Below are positions 33,060 through 44,605 of a DNA stretch of 60,000 nt, piece after piece (position 1 is the stretch's first letter; the number at the start of each line of letters is the position of its first letter). Below the pieces are notes generated by a model. It was not told the DNA's origin and did not search any database. It saw nothing but the letters and a program-made list of their open reading frames with translations. The translations under genes and the position numbers were made by a program. Location of the stretch: the NCBI RefSeq assembly GCF_030272615.1, contig NC_081405.1:313804235-313864234 (forward strand), given 5' to 3'. The stretch is from Cryptomeria japonica (Eukaryota > Streptophyta > Pinopsida > Cupressales > Cupressaceae).

Positions 33060-34775
33060 GTTGAAGAACAAGACGAATAGTGGCAAATGGAGTTCGATGG
33101 AAGTTGTGCCAACTCTGGTTCAGGAGCAGGGGTAGTTTTGCTTTCGCATAATGGTAATGTTTTTCCTTTTTCTTTCAAATTGGATTTCAAGAATACAAAT
33201 AACACTGCAGAATATGAGGCATTACTTTTAGGGTTGAATGAAGTCAAATGTAAGGGCATAAAATTGCTTAAGGTGAAAGGTGATGTTGAGTTGATTGTTA
33301 AACAGGTAAGAAATGTTTACTCTGTTAAAAATGATAGACTGAAACATTATAGAAACAGAGTTTGGGATGAGATAGAGTTTTTTTATGCTTTCTCAATTGA
33401 ATCTATACCAAGAGAGCAAAACACTAGGGTGGATTCATTGGCTGTTTCAGCTTCTCTCTTGTTGCCACACCTAGACTTTAAGAATGATTCTTATAGAATT
33501 GAAATGATTTATAGACCTAGTGTTCCTGAAAATGTGTATCATTGGCAAGTATTTGATGCAGATGCTCATATTAAAGATTTTTTGCAGTGTGCCTGTTCTT
33601 TTGTCCAATCATATTTTGAGGGTTCTGAGGATATTTGTAAAGAATTTTGTCCAAATCCTAGTATTGATTTTGATAAGAATTTCATTCAGCTTAAGGGGAA
33701 CAAAATCCCAAAAGGTTTGGTGACTCTAGAGAAGTTTTTCACCCGTAATGATGTGTTCACCGACAAGAAAATTTATGATGATGACAGTAAGGTGGGTTGC
33801 GAAAAGATCAATCTTGGTGATGAATCTAATCCTAGAATGTTGACAATCAACAGATGGTGTTCTTCTAAGGAGAAGCGAATGCTCACTGAATTATTGAAAG
33901 AATACATTAACGTGTTTGCTTGGTGTTATGATGATTTGAAGGAATTCAAGAATGGTCAGTTTCAACATCAAATTCCGTTGAAGCCTGGTGTTTCTCTTTT
34001 TAGACAAAAACTGAGAAATTTCAATCCCGTGGTGGCAAAAGCAATTTTCAAAGAGGTAGATAAAATGCTAAAAGCCAGAATTATATACTCAATCCATCAC
34101 TCCACATGGGTAGCCAATATAGTACCTGTAAGGAAGAAAAATGGGGAAATCCGAATTTGTGTAGATTTTCGCAATCTGAACCAGGCAAGTCTTAAGGATA
34201 ATTATGCTTTACCCAATATGGACCATATTTTGCAGATAGTAGCTGGATCAAAAATGATGTCAATGTCGAATGGATTTTCTGGCTATAATCAAATTAGTGT
34301 TGCAAAAAATGAACAGCATAAGACAGCATTTGTCACCCCTTGGGGAATGTTTGCATATAATCGTATGCCTTTTGGTTTGATTAATGTCAGAGCAACTTTT
34401 CAAAGGGCCATGGATTCTTCTTTTAGGGATTTCCGTAACAAGATTATTGTAATTTACCTAGATGACTTGATTGTGTTCTCTAAAGAAAGGAAGAATCATC
34501 TCAAAGATTTGAGGGCAGTTCTACAACGTTGTCGAGAACTTGGTATCTCCTTGAATCCAAAAAAATCAGTGTTCTGTGTAACTGAAGGCAAACTATTGGG
34601 GCACATCGTTTCGAAGGAAGGCATCAAGATTGATCCTGAAAAAGTCAATGCAATCCAATACCTCAGCCTGCCTTCAAATCAGACTGGAGTAAGGTCATTT
34701 TTCGGTCAGGTAAATTTCCTAAGAAGGTTTGTACCTGAATTTGCAGAAACTACTAAGCATATCATCGCTTGTTGA
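33060..34775 (+). pseudogene. Element E pol part 1: archaeal-type RNase H followed by reverse transcriptase
   Basis: The N-terminal domain (33090-33470) is an archaeal-type RNase H: MEFDGSCANSGSGAG, AEYEALLLGLNEVK, KVKGDVELIVKQV and REQNTRVDSLA carry the expected Asp/Glu residues. After a linker of about 130 residues comes Ty3/gypsy RT (33970-34740), with GEIRICVDFRNLNQA, MSNGFSGYNQISV, TPWGMFAYNRMPFGL and the catalytic VIYLDDLIVFS. The 562-codon frame is open throughout. The RNase H lies before RT and directly after the protease. In element C of this window, and in the usual Tat order, it lies after the normal RNase H. A frameshift at 34775 follows. Confidence 0.88.
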
Positions 34776-35485
34776 GTGGGAGGTACCCTTTTAAATGGAC
34801 TAATGAAGCTAATGAAGCTTTTCAAAAGATTAAAAGTTCAGTTGCCAGTGCACCAACCCTCATCAACCCAGATTTTAAAAAGGATTTTATCATATACTGT
34901 TATGCCTCATAACATACAATGTCGGGAATATTATTACAGGTAGATGAATCTGGGACTGAAGTACCCATAGCATTCATGAGTGTCCCTCTTAAGAAACATG
35001 AGCTTAAGTATTTGCTCTCAGAAAAACAAGTCTTTGTCGTGGTTAAAGCTATAAAACAATTCAGATATTATATTTTGCATTCTCACTCTATGGTGTTTGT
35101 TCCAGATTCTACTATGAAAAGTATTTTGACTCAGTAGGAAGTTGGGCTCAAAAAAAGAGTGACATGGGTAACCAAAGTTCAGGAATATGATCTAGATATT
35201 CATCCTACAAAGATGGTTAAAGGACAGGGTTTATGCAAATTGATAGCAGAGAACAAGGAGGAAACAGATGAAGAGCTACCATTGACTCTATTTGTTGGGT
35301 TGCAAGATACATGGTTTTCTGACGTAGCTTATTACTTGACCTATGGTAGTTGCCCAAGTCATTTGTCAACTAAAGAACAAAGGAATCTCAAATTAAAAGC
35401 AGCTAAGTATGTTATCTGGCAAGATGTTTTGTATAAAAAAGGCTTTAATGGTACCTATTTAAGATTTGTAGATAAGCCACAATAG
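34776..35485 (+). pseudogene. Element E pol part 2: RNase H and integrase N-terminus
   Basis: After the frameshift the connection/RNase H region continues. It has MSGILLQVDESGTEVP at 34919, then HELKYLLSEKQVFVVVKAIK and RVTWVTKVQEYDLDI, all typical for Ty3/gypsy RNase H. One TAG (35135) lies inside. From about 35300 the linker to integrase reads DVAYYLTYGSCPSHLS and ends in VLYKKGFNGTYLRFVDKPQ before a TAG at 35483. Confidence 0.82.
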
Positions 35486-36565
35486 CGGAAGCTTCTAGAA
35501 TTTTATCATGATGAAGCCTGCGGTGGACATTTCTCATCCTCAGTAACTACTTTTAAGATTTTAAGAAATTATTTTTATTGGCTTGGTATGTTCCATTATG
35601 CATATACCTATGTTAAGGGATGTGAAAAATGTCAACTCTTTTTTGGAAAACCACAGTTGGCGGCTCTACCTTTAAAACCCATGGTAGTGGATGAACCTTT
35701 CAAACAATGGGGTATTGATTTCGTTGGCCCAATAAATCCTCATTCCAGTGCTAGCCATATGTATATTCTGACAGCAACAAAATATTTTACTAAGTGGGTG
35801 GAGGCTATCCCCACTAAGAAGGCGAACTCAGAGGTAGTAAGTAATTTTCTCAAAGATTGCATTTTAGTCCGTTTTGGGGTTCCTCAGAAGATTGTCGCTG
35901 ATAATGCATCATATTTCTCTTCTGAGGAATTGACCATGTTCAATTATGAACATCAAATTACTCTTTTACACTCCTCTGCTTACTTCCCACAACATAATGG
36001 GTTGGCAGAATCGAGCAATAAGAACCTGGTAGCAATCATGAAGAAGTTAGTTGATGATAATAGCTGAAACTAGCATAAAAAATTATATGAAGCCTTATGG
36101 GAAGATAGAATTACCCCTAAAAGAGAAATTGGAATGGCACCTTATGAACTGGTGTATGGAATTGGTGCAAAGGTTTCTTTACCTCTGGAATTGGCAGCAA
36201 CGAAGCTTCAAACTGTAATTGAGGACTCCTTCCAAAATGCTCTACAAAAGAGAGTCATGTATTTGACGAAGTTGGAAGAGGAAAGGGAGATGATAGTGGA
36301 CAAAATTACTAAACATCAGAAAAGGGTGAAGAAAATCTTCGATATGAAGGCTCAACCAAGGGGGTTCCTTAAAGGGGATGAAGTATCATTGTGGGACAAG
36401 AGAAGAGAACAACAGGGTGCCCATGGAAAATTTGATTCATTGTGGAGAGGTTCGTTCAAGATCCATGAAGTGGTGGGACCGAATGCATTCAGACTTAATT
36501 ATCCTGATGGAATGTTTATGCCCTATACCTATAACGGGCAAGACCTGAAGCTCTATAAACTTTGA
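35486..36565 (+). pseudogene. Element E integrase
   Basis: The zinc-binding HHCC part reads FYHDEACGGHFSS...CEKCQLF (35500-35640). The catalytic core has WGIDFVGPI (first Asp), IVADNASYFSS (second Asp) and NGLAESSNKNL (Glu), so all three catalytic residues are present. A TGA at 36064 interrupts the core's end. The C-terminal part (36134-36565) starts MAPYELVYGIGAKVSLPLEL and ends FRLNYPDGMFMPYTYNGQDL, the usual chromatin-binding end of gypsy integrases. It would insert cDNA into chromosomes. Confidence 0.87.
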
Positions 36566-37708
36566 AATCTATGATCAAGAGTTCCTGTACATAGTAGATT
36601 AGTTGTTTGTTTTTATCTTTTTGGTGTGTGTCCTTTTGTCCTCTTTATATTTTGTTGTGAAAAAATAGAGATTTAGAGTTCTTTTTACTTTTCACAAAAT
36701 GCAATCCCTAGTCAGAGCCAATGTTACCTTGTCATTCGTCCTCATAACAAGAGTGAGTCGCCTTGCAAAATTTTTAGTTGAGTACTTTTCTCCCTCTTTT
36801 TCTGAAATCTTGTTAAAAGTTCATTGGTTCAATTCCTAATCCTCCTGTAAATCATTTCTAAACCCTTAGCATTACATTTGAATGGTCGATTTGAACCTCA
36901 TGAACCCCTCGAACCATCCTAAAAAGAGTTCATAGTGTCCATTTAGGTACCGCGGGTTCTAAGTTGTGTCTAAGCCATTTTCAGGCTAACATTCATATCA
37001 AGTGTTTTGCAGCAGCTCTATTTCACAGTCGCGGATGGTGTTTCATATACTCTTTCTCCAGACTGTGAACCGTTTGAACCTAGTTCAAATAGTTAAGTGA
37101 TTTTCAAAATGTTTGATGAAGTTCAAAGGAATGGCGACAATCAACAAAGTTAATCTTTTCCAAAGGAAAATCTCTTTGGCGTAGCATATGCTTTGAACTA
37201 CCTGAACCCTCATGAAGTCAATTCAAATGGTTCATGAATGTTCAAATTAGGTGGGTCCCATAGAAAAGACTAAACGACATGATGGTGCATTTATTGCTAA
37301 GTGTGATGAAGATCTGGCAATATCTCGGGTGATGTCAACAAGCCAATTTTTGAAGGCAAGTAATCATTTTTGGGAACTGGCAGTTATGCCATCGAGCGTT
37401 ATCGTGCATTCAATACACATGTGTGATGTCAAATCCCAATGCTCAGCTCACTTGACTTGATGGCCAAAATTAATGCACTAAATGAGCTTTTGGCGCTTCA
37501 TTTGTTATAAGGTATGAAGTGATTTATTTTTGAAACCTGTTCTTCATTGTTGCGGAGTGTCTGGTCGAAGGTTTGTCTACCGGTAGCCATTCGATTGGTT
37601 TCAGTCATGAAGCTAAGTTTTGATTCCTATCTTCTTCAGTGATTTTTAGTTGTTTTTCTCTCTCGTAATAAAATTGCTTGGAGAGATAAGCGTTGTTGGT
37701 TATAAATT
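36566..37708 (+). other. Spacer between integrase and accessory ORF of element E
   Basis: About 1.1 kb with no convincing reading frame. Phrases such as GAACC(T/C)...TGAACC recur (36890-37090, 37190-37240). It may contain the signals that express the downstream ORF. I see no clear TATA box or splice site. Confidence 0.5.
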
Positions 37709-40700
37709 ATGAAGTCCACTCTGCATCTTTTCAGAAATATTTTCAATCTTGCTTGTATAGAACCCATTGTCAGTGACACAGACCTAAAAGGGGAGAATTT
37801 GGAAGCATTGAAGGAAAGGATGTTTAAAGGTATTGATGGTTCTTTTGGTCTAGAAATTCTAAGTAGTGGCCTGATAGAGGCAGTAGCTTTCCCACCTGCT
37901 ATTCCTTGCCCATAATTAGTTAGGGAGTGCATTGTGCGATATGACCCTATTTCTAAAACTATCAAGAGGGACAATGGTGAAACCCTCCTCACAATTAATA
38001 GGGAAGTCATTTCTTCTATTTTCAAATTGCCAGATTACAAGTTCTCAAATTTTTCCCCTGCCCAATCAATCATCGAGTTCAATGCAGACAACAGTGGACA
38101 CGGGAACAATATAGTGAAGCATTGGTTAATAATTCCTCGGAGAGGTGGCTCTAAGCTACCTAAACACCCCAACAAAAATCACATGCTTCCCCATATTCAT
38201 GATGTTATGTTGTTGTTACACTAAGTTAGAGGTTCGACAGAAGCCTACAGCTTTGATGACTGGATTTACTGTTATGTGCAACTGGTGTTGGAGGGAAGCA
38301 GTTCCTTGACTGGGCAGAACTTATTGTTGACTCTATGAGAGAACAGCTAAGCATGGCAAAGAAGTTAAAACAAAATTTATTCATGTCTTCTTAACTGATA
38401 TATTATTTCACATGTACCAAAGAGATAATGGGAATTCCTAGGCAACCTGCTGAAGGGGATGTTTCTGTATATGACTTTTACCCCATGCTGCAAAGAGATA
38501 ATGCATTACAAGATTTCAGGAGAGTGCATAATGCTTTCATGGGGGACCTATGCTATGAATTGAAGAACATGAAATCAAAAAGAATGTCTGAAGACGCCCA
38601 GGCCTTGGTGAAAAGATATGGTAGCTTCTTTGTTCAATTTCCTTGTTTCTATTATATAAGGGTAGGTGGTTTCGAAGAGCGACCTTTCAGACTTCCTCAT
38701 TTTTGTTTAGATTGTTTTGTCCTTGCTAATATTTGTAGACAGTTGTCTGCTGTAATTAAGAAAGCTCAACCCAAAGATAAATGGGAAGATCATTTCCCTA
38801 TTCAATTGGGTGCTTTATGTTGTAGTTCAATGTCAGATGCGTTGAGCATAGGAGCTGACTTGAAGAATTTTAATTTCAAACTGTATCAAGGAAGGAATGA
38901 CTTTGATAATAAAGGTTTTTCATGGGGCCTTGGTTTGATGGTGCACCCTCCTATCCCACACTTGGAATACTTTTGGGAAGATTGTTGTGATGAATTTGAA
39001 GTGTTCAGGAGAGAAAATATGAGAATGGTTCTGGGATAGATAGTTTCACTGCAAGGTGAAACTTGATATAAGTGGGATCAAAGAAGATAATCTAGAGCTA
39101 TTTGAACCTGGGTATCTAGATCAAATTGAACCTAAAAAATCCTCTATTAATTGGGATGTGGAAGAAGAAGATGATATACAGCTCAGAACAAAAAGAGTCT
39201 TGGAGACAACTGCAGATTGGGTAAATAAGAAAAGAGCAATGAAATCAGGCAGGATCAGTCCTACAAGAGATAATGTGGTTTCTCTACATTCTCCAAAAAG
39301 CTTTTCTAACCCCACTTCTATGCCTATTCATGCAGGTAAAAATAAGAAGTCATCTCATACCAAGCACAAGCCTAATCCTGCTTTGAATTGTCCTGCTCCT
39401 CGATTTGCAAGGTCACAGAGTGGTGCACAGAAGAAAATGGACATATTCAAAGACACAGAGGTGAAAGACAAGACCCTCAACCCTCAGATTTTTGAGTTCG
39501 AGGACCTTGATAGTGATATTGTCAACACCACGGATTTCCATGCAATCACTATAGCCATGACACCGCCACCTAAAGTAACTAGAAGAACATATAGTTCAAG
39601 CACAACTCCCAAATGATTAACTACTTCAGTAAGTAAGAAATGGAGCTCGATCCCAGTGTTTATCCCAATTCAAGACATGGTGGTTAAATACATGGAAAAA
39701 GGTCCTAAACAAAAGAAGTTCAAAACAACCACCGAGAGATGGGTTGCTGAAATTGCTTCTTATAAACCCAAGGATGAAAGTAAAGAAATAAATGCAGAAG
39801 ATTTTGAAGTCACCAAAGTAGATTTGGGAAACATGAGCAGGGACTCTGATAACCACCTTTTCAATGTGATGGCTAAGAAAATTCTCACCAAGTCATAGAA
39901 AGATGGACAAGAGAAAAAAGAACTGAAAAAGCACATCAAGGTTTTAGCCCAATTCATTGATAGCCTAGGCTGTTTTGGAGCACTCCCTATATCGCAAGCT
40001 TCAAAAAACTTCGATTCCACTTCACCGGAGAACAAGAAATTGATGAATCAAGTTCAGAGAGCCAAGAGCATCACAGGGGCCGTAGAAAAATGGATTGAAG
40101 GGGTGATCAAGAATGGCGAAAAATATATTACAGATTCCGGGAAGCTATGCGATGAAATTCGAAACCTCATTGCGGAGATCCAAAATTAGGTTATGCAATC
40201 GGAAAAGGAGGAGCATAAGTGGGAAAATGTATTACACATGTTCGCCAAGATAGAAAAATATGGAGCCATTCAGTTTTTAACAGAAAACTCAATAAAATTG
40301 GTAACTAATGAGTGTCAGCTCTTTGTGTTGAAGAAAACCATAGTGTGGCAGGTAATTACATTCAAGGCTATAATCTCTTATGCCAAAGCCTCCATTTACG
40401 AGCTCCAGGAACTTCAATATAGCTTGGTCAATGATAATAAAGTGGTTAACGTAAATCATGATTGGCAACTAGGACTTTATGGGCTGAATACACAAGATGT
40501 GGTAAAGGCATTTAAATTGCACGTGGAGAAAATTAGAGCCAAAGGAAACTTTACTTCTGAAGATATAACATAGATTGCCTGAATTGAATCCATGACATTC
40601 ATTGGAAATGATCAGTAACCTAAAAATGTCGAGAAAATGGTAAAACATGGGTGAGAAAGGGAAGCTGCAAAGGCGAAGACTAATGCCATGAAGAATCCGA

Positions 40701-40783
40701 GTCAGTCTATGATTCAGGAGCTTACAACTGCCCATGATTCCTAGAAAAGTGGGAGAGGAGATGACGCTGGAGATGAAGCATAA
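37709..40783 (+). pseudogene. Accessory ORF of element E, full-length copy (aORF family)
   Basis: It starts at ATG 37709 (MKSTLHLFRNIFNLACIEP), about 1000 codons in sense orientation between integrase and PPT. The N-terminal block has GLIEAVAFP, RYDPISKTI and ISSIFKLP (37868-38038). Then come FLDWAELIVDSM (about 38305), DFYPMLQRDN, PHLEYFWEDCCDEFEV, a Lys/Ser-rich linker and FKTTT...RWVAEIASYKP (39720-39760). A helical C-terminal third ends in KSGRGDDAGDEA at 40783, 22 bp inside the LTR. It shares its block order with antisense ORF 1 of element C. Stops (TAG/TGA) and two frameshifts inactivate it, but the copy at 27108-29619 preserves several of these sites, so both derive from an intact gene. 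No known domain is assigned; a role in regulation or trafficking is only a guess. Confidence 0.8.
40743..40761 (+). other. Polypurine tract before 3' LTR of element E
   Basis: AGAAAAGTGGGAGAGGAGA precedes TGACGCTGG. It is the same as the tract at 29579-29597 except at the second base. Confidence 0.8.
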
Positions 40784-41647
40784 TTTGATGCTTATGTTTT
40801 GTTTTTATTTTTAAAAGCTTTTCAAAAACCTTGCAATTACTTCAGGACATCTGTCCCCTAAATACTCTGTTAGTTTTATAATTGTTTCAGAGGAGGTTGG
40901 CTTTTCAAGGAGACCTCTTCTATTCTTCAAAAAGACTACTATAAGTTAGATGAAAAATATTTAGAAGGGGCTAGAACAGTAGACTTGGGAATTAGAAAAT
41001 TTTGTTTTTCTGAAGGAAGTGATCAGTTTTTTTTTAGAATCTGAAATTGGAAGGAACTTATGTGTGTATCTTTATGTCTTTGTTGCATGGAATATACATA
41101 TAAAGATCATATGCATTTTGAGGTTTTAAATCTTTGAGTTTGAATCCATGGAGTAATGTTTCTTTGCAAATATTAATCCAGTCAAATTATCTGTGATTAT
41201 CTTTCTGATGGTGAATGCTATTATTAATCTAGAGCTTCTTTCTGTGTTGTTTAGAAAGATATTTGGTTGAAAAGAGACTTTGTTTCTCTTGTTTATTTTT
41301 ATGAAGTACTGAAATTGGTGTTATTGAACTTTGCTTTGATTACTTCTAATTTTCGTGGTGAAGCATCTTGAAGAAAGTTTTTTCTGAAATATTTGCATAT
41401 TACCGGCCTCTCATCTAAGAATGAAGTAGGCAACATTACGTGCTTTCAGGTTAAAAGCATATCAGTTTTATTTAGTTAGATTATTCTCTAAATAACTAAT
41501 GGAGGGAGTTGTACCTATCTAAAATTCAGAGGGAAGTGATGTATGTCACACTTACCCAACTATTTAGTTGAACTTTTTTTTTTCAAAGAGGGTAACAGAG
41601 CTTTGAATTAATTCAATTAAAAGAAAGACAAAATATGTTCACTAACA
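40762..41647 (+). repeat. 3' LTR of element E (886 bp)
   Basis: Begins TGACGCTGG and ends TTCACTAACA-like (ACTAACA at 41641-41647). It is a direct copy of 29598-30483 with scattered substitutions and short indels. The following base starts the protease remnant of element C. Confidence 0.87.
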
Positions 41648-43378
41648 GATGCAGAGCGTTCATCCAAAGGAGCAATTGTGTTACCAATCTGAGTGGGCCG
41701 AGTGGTGAAGCACATCATATGTCAAGTTCTAGACCTTCCTCTGCCGTATAATTTATTGTTAGGAAGACCTTTGATACATTCCATGCAAGTCGTTCCATCC
41801 ACCTACCACCAGTGTATCAAGTTTCCTCATAATGGTGTAGAAATTACAATCCTAGGTGATGTAAATCCATTTGCATATTGTCACAATATCAATCATCCAC
41901 CAGAGATTACCATTCCCAACAATAAAGCTATCCCATCCACATCATATGTAAGTCCAGCCTCTCTTTCCAGTTCAAACACCACTATACCCAAACAAGAGAA
42001 GCTAAAGATGAAAATGGCAGAGGAAGGTCCTAGGGAGTACAATCTCAGCCAACTCTTTTGTGTTGGGCAACTACCCACTTCTCCTAGAACTCATGGTAAA
42101 CTTCAAAGGTTACTTCAAATGCCACTGGTCAAGCCAGCATGCACTTTGACGCCTTTCATCCTTGGAAAGAGTCAAGAAGAAGAGACCAGAGATGAAGACT
42201 TGGCAGAATGGATCTATAAAGATCCTATCACCACAAACATCCCACCAGCTAAGCTTCCCACATATCAATATGGAAAAGGCCTTCTCATTATGCAAAGAAT
42301 GGGGTATGATGGTCAAAGTTCTTTGGGACCTTGTAAGCAAGGATGACATGAGCCGCAGTAGCCAGAAATAAAGCCTAAAGATAACACAAGCTTAGTTTTT
42401 CAAAAGGAGAGTCTTTCTAAACTTAGATTCAAAGGGAAACCCAGCAAACCTCTATATCGGCCCACTACAAACATAAAGAGGTCGCCCTTGATTATATCAG
42501 CAACACCAAGCACTACACCAACTGCCCCAATGAGGCTGAGAATCCCAGCAATACCATCCACAGCACCAATCATCCCACCCATCAAACCAACAACTCCATG
42601 AACAGCAGCAACCGCATCAATAGCACCATTATCAATATCAGAACCCCTAGCAGTATCGACAACACTGGCAATTCCAACAGAAGCAACAAATTCAATAACG
42701 TCAATGTTACCTATATCGGATTCACTGATCCCCATAATCCTTCCTACAACACCAATCATTCCATCTGTCACGGTACACCAGTCGGTTACACCTGCAATGT
42801 TTAACTCAAAGGATATCCCGGTATGGTATAGTAATCGCATACTGGAAAGTGACTCAGAGACCGACTCACATGAGTGGGAATTTGATTTTGTCCAGCTTAA
42901 TACTTTAGATGAGGAAGACGCATCTCTACCTCCACCTTGCAAAGACATCCCTGTTTACAAAGAAGCACAGATAAAGACCTCTTGGGTTCCTGAACTAGAA
43001 ACATCTTCCACATACCCTACGTCACATCCTACGCCTGATTCTGACAGGGAGAGTACCATCAACAACCTTCACTGCAATGTCTTGACCCTCACTGACACAT
43101 CTTATGAACTTAACCTGATCGATGAGGTAATGCCCATTATCTATCATGAACTCGTCGAATGGAACCAATCTAATCCCCCATGCCTTGACCACTTCCAAAA
43201 CGATGAGGCAATCATTGACTTTTTGAAATTATGAGATAACATACCAAGTGGGGATCACAAAGCTGGATTCGCCATTGAACTTAATAGTGCAGCATACTTT
43301 GGAGCGGATGCCAAACCTTTCAGCTGCAAAAATATAGCAATAAAACATGGATCTTCTAGTGAAAACCACACTATAGCA
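41648..43378 (+). pseudogene. Element C protease C-terminus, G-patch and Pro/Thr-rich linker
   Basis: It opens with DAERSSKGAIVLPI, the end of a retroviral-type protease, then QVLDLPLPYNLLLGRPLIHS, the protease C-terminal signature, and VPSTYHQCIKFPHNG. The active-site half is missing (deleted at the element E junction). At 42263-42355 a G-patch motif reads GLLIMQRMGYDGQSSLGPCK, with glycines at the expected spacing. From 42470 a linker rich in Thr, Pro, Ile and Ser (TPSTTPTAPMRL, IPPIKPTTP) is followed by an acidic stretch (ESDSETDSHEWEFDFVQ) up to the RT. Stops occur at 41690, 42344, near 42598 and 43232. Confidence 0.78.
42263..42355 (+). other. G-patch motif between protease and RT of element C
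   Basis: GLLIMQRMGYDGQSSLGPCK has the Gly pattern of G-patch domains, which bind nucleic acid or helicases and occur after the protease in some retroviruses and plant gypsy elements. One normal Gly (GLG) reads SLG here, so this copy is probably decayed. Confidence 0.65.
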
Positions 43379-44605
43379 TTGTTTGATCCCACAAAAGTAA
43401 AAAGAAAGAGTGTATCCAATGGTGAAAAGCTCTCTGAGGCACCTGAGGATGAAAGGTTTGACATCCTCCCTTCTAGTACACAACAGGAACGATCAACAAT
43501 CCTTATTGAAGAGACAAAAGAATACAATGTGGGGACTCCTGAAACTCCTCACCACATACATCTAGAATCTCTTTTAACTCCAGAGGAACAGCCTAAGTTT
43601 GTCAAATTCTTCCAGAAGCGTCAGATCAACTTCATATGGTCATATGCAGACATGCCTGGTCTTGATCCGGATTTAGTCATGCACCACCTCACCATCGTAG
43701 CGGGAGCCAAGCCTATCAAGCAGAAACTTTGCAAGATGCATCCCCAGATTGCAGTACTAGTCAAAGCAGAACTTAAGAAACTCCTAGATGTTGGTTTTAT
43801 TAGACCAATTGATTATACAGATTGGATATCCAACATTGTGCCTGTTAACAAACCCAATGGAGGCATCCATATCTGTACTAACTTTAGATATCTGAACAAG
43901 GCATGTCCTAAAGTTGACTTCCCCCTACCAAACATCAGCATAATAGTGGACCTAACAACAGGACATGTCATGCTTTCTCTCATGGATGGCTTTTCAAGGT
44001 ACAACCAGATAAAGATCGCACCAGAGGATAAACATAAGATAGCCTTCACATGTCCATGGGGAAGATATTGTTGGAATGTAATGCCTTTCGGTCTAAAGAA
44101 TGCAGGAGCGACCTATCAAAGAGAAATGACAACCATCTTTCATGATATGATGCATACCATAATGGAAGATTATGTTGATGACTTACTGGCAAAATCACTC
44201 ACAAGAGAAGGTCATCTGGAAATATTAGATAAAATATTTGATAGACTAGAACAATATCATGTTCGACTCAAACCAAAGAAATGTGTCTTTGGAGTAACCT
44301 TAAGGAATCTTCTAGGATACATTGTCTCAAGCAAAGGCATTGAGGTTGATCCTGCAAAGGTCAAAGCAATCATGGACATGCCACCTCCACGGAACACCAA
44401 TCAGCTAAGGACATTACAAGGGTGGCTACAATCCATCCGAAGATTCATTGCACAACTTGCAGATAAGTGTCACCCCTTTACGCACTTATTGCATAAAAAC
44501 ATTCGCTTTCAATGGGATACCAAATGCCAGCAAGCATTCCAGATGCTTAAAGACTATCTCATGAATACACCATTATTGATCCCACCACATCCAAGTAGGC
44601 CTCTA
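43379..44605 (+). pseudogene. Element C reverse transcriptase (interrupted at its end)
   Basis: A 409-codon open frame with LTPEEQPKFVKFFQKRQINF, then the RT core: DWISNIVPVNKPNGG, ICTNFRYLNKACP, LMDGFSRYNQIKIAPEDKHK, WNVMPFGLKNAGATYQREM and the catalytic EDYVDDLLAKS. It continues into the connection domain (FMxxH-like IAQLADKCHPFTHLLHK) and the start of RNase H (TPLLIPPHPSRPL), where the solo LTR interrupts it at 44605. The usual Asp of CTDF is Asn here. The catalytic aspartates are intact. The preserved length suggests this part decayed late. Confidence 0.9.

Larger units (their letters stand above)
27108..41647 (+). mobile_element. Tat-like Ty3/gypsy element E, incomplete tandem dimer nested in C
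   Basis: The segment reads truncated accessory ORF, PPT, LTR (29598-30483), PBS, gag-protease, archaeal-type RNase H, RT, RNase H, integrase, spacer, accessory ORF, PPT and LTR (40762-41647). Both LTRs are 886 bp with TG...CA ends and are very similar. The extra accessory-ORF copy left of the first LTR means that two units share this LTR. The right border is exact (ACTAACA then protease of C). The left border is a deletion junction in the accessory ORF, so no TSD can be read. Confidence 0.82.

Noticed and set aside
36600-37708. Possible env-like gene in element E
   Set aside because: No signal peptide or transmembrane pattern in a continuous frame; the downstream accessory ORF is soluble in composition.
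42400-42948. 182-codon minus-strand frame rich in Gly, Val, Ile and Ala
   Set aside because: It is the reverse reading of the Thr/Pro/Ile-rich linker of element C; its low complexity comes from that repeat-like DNA.
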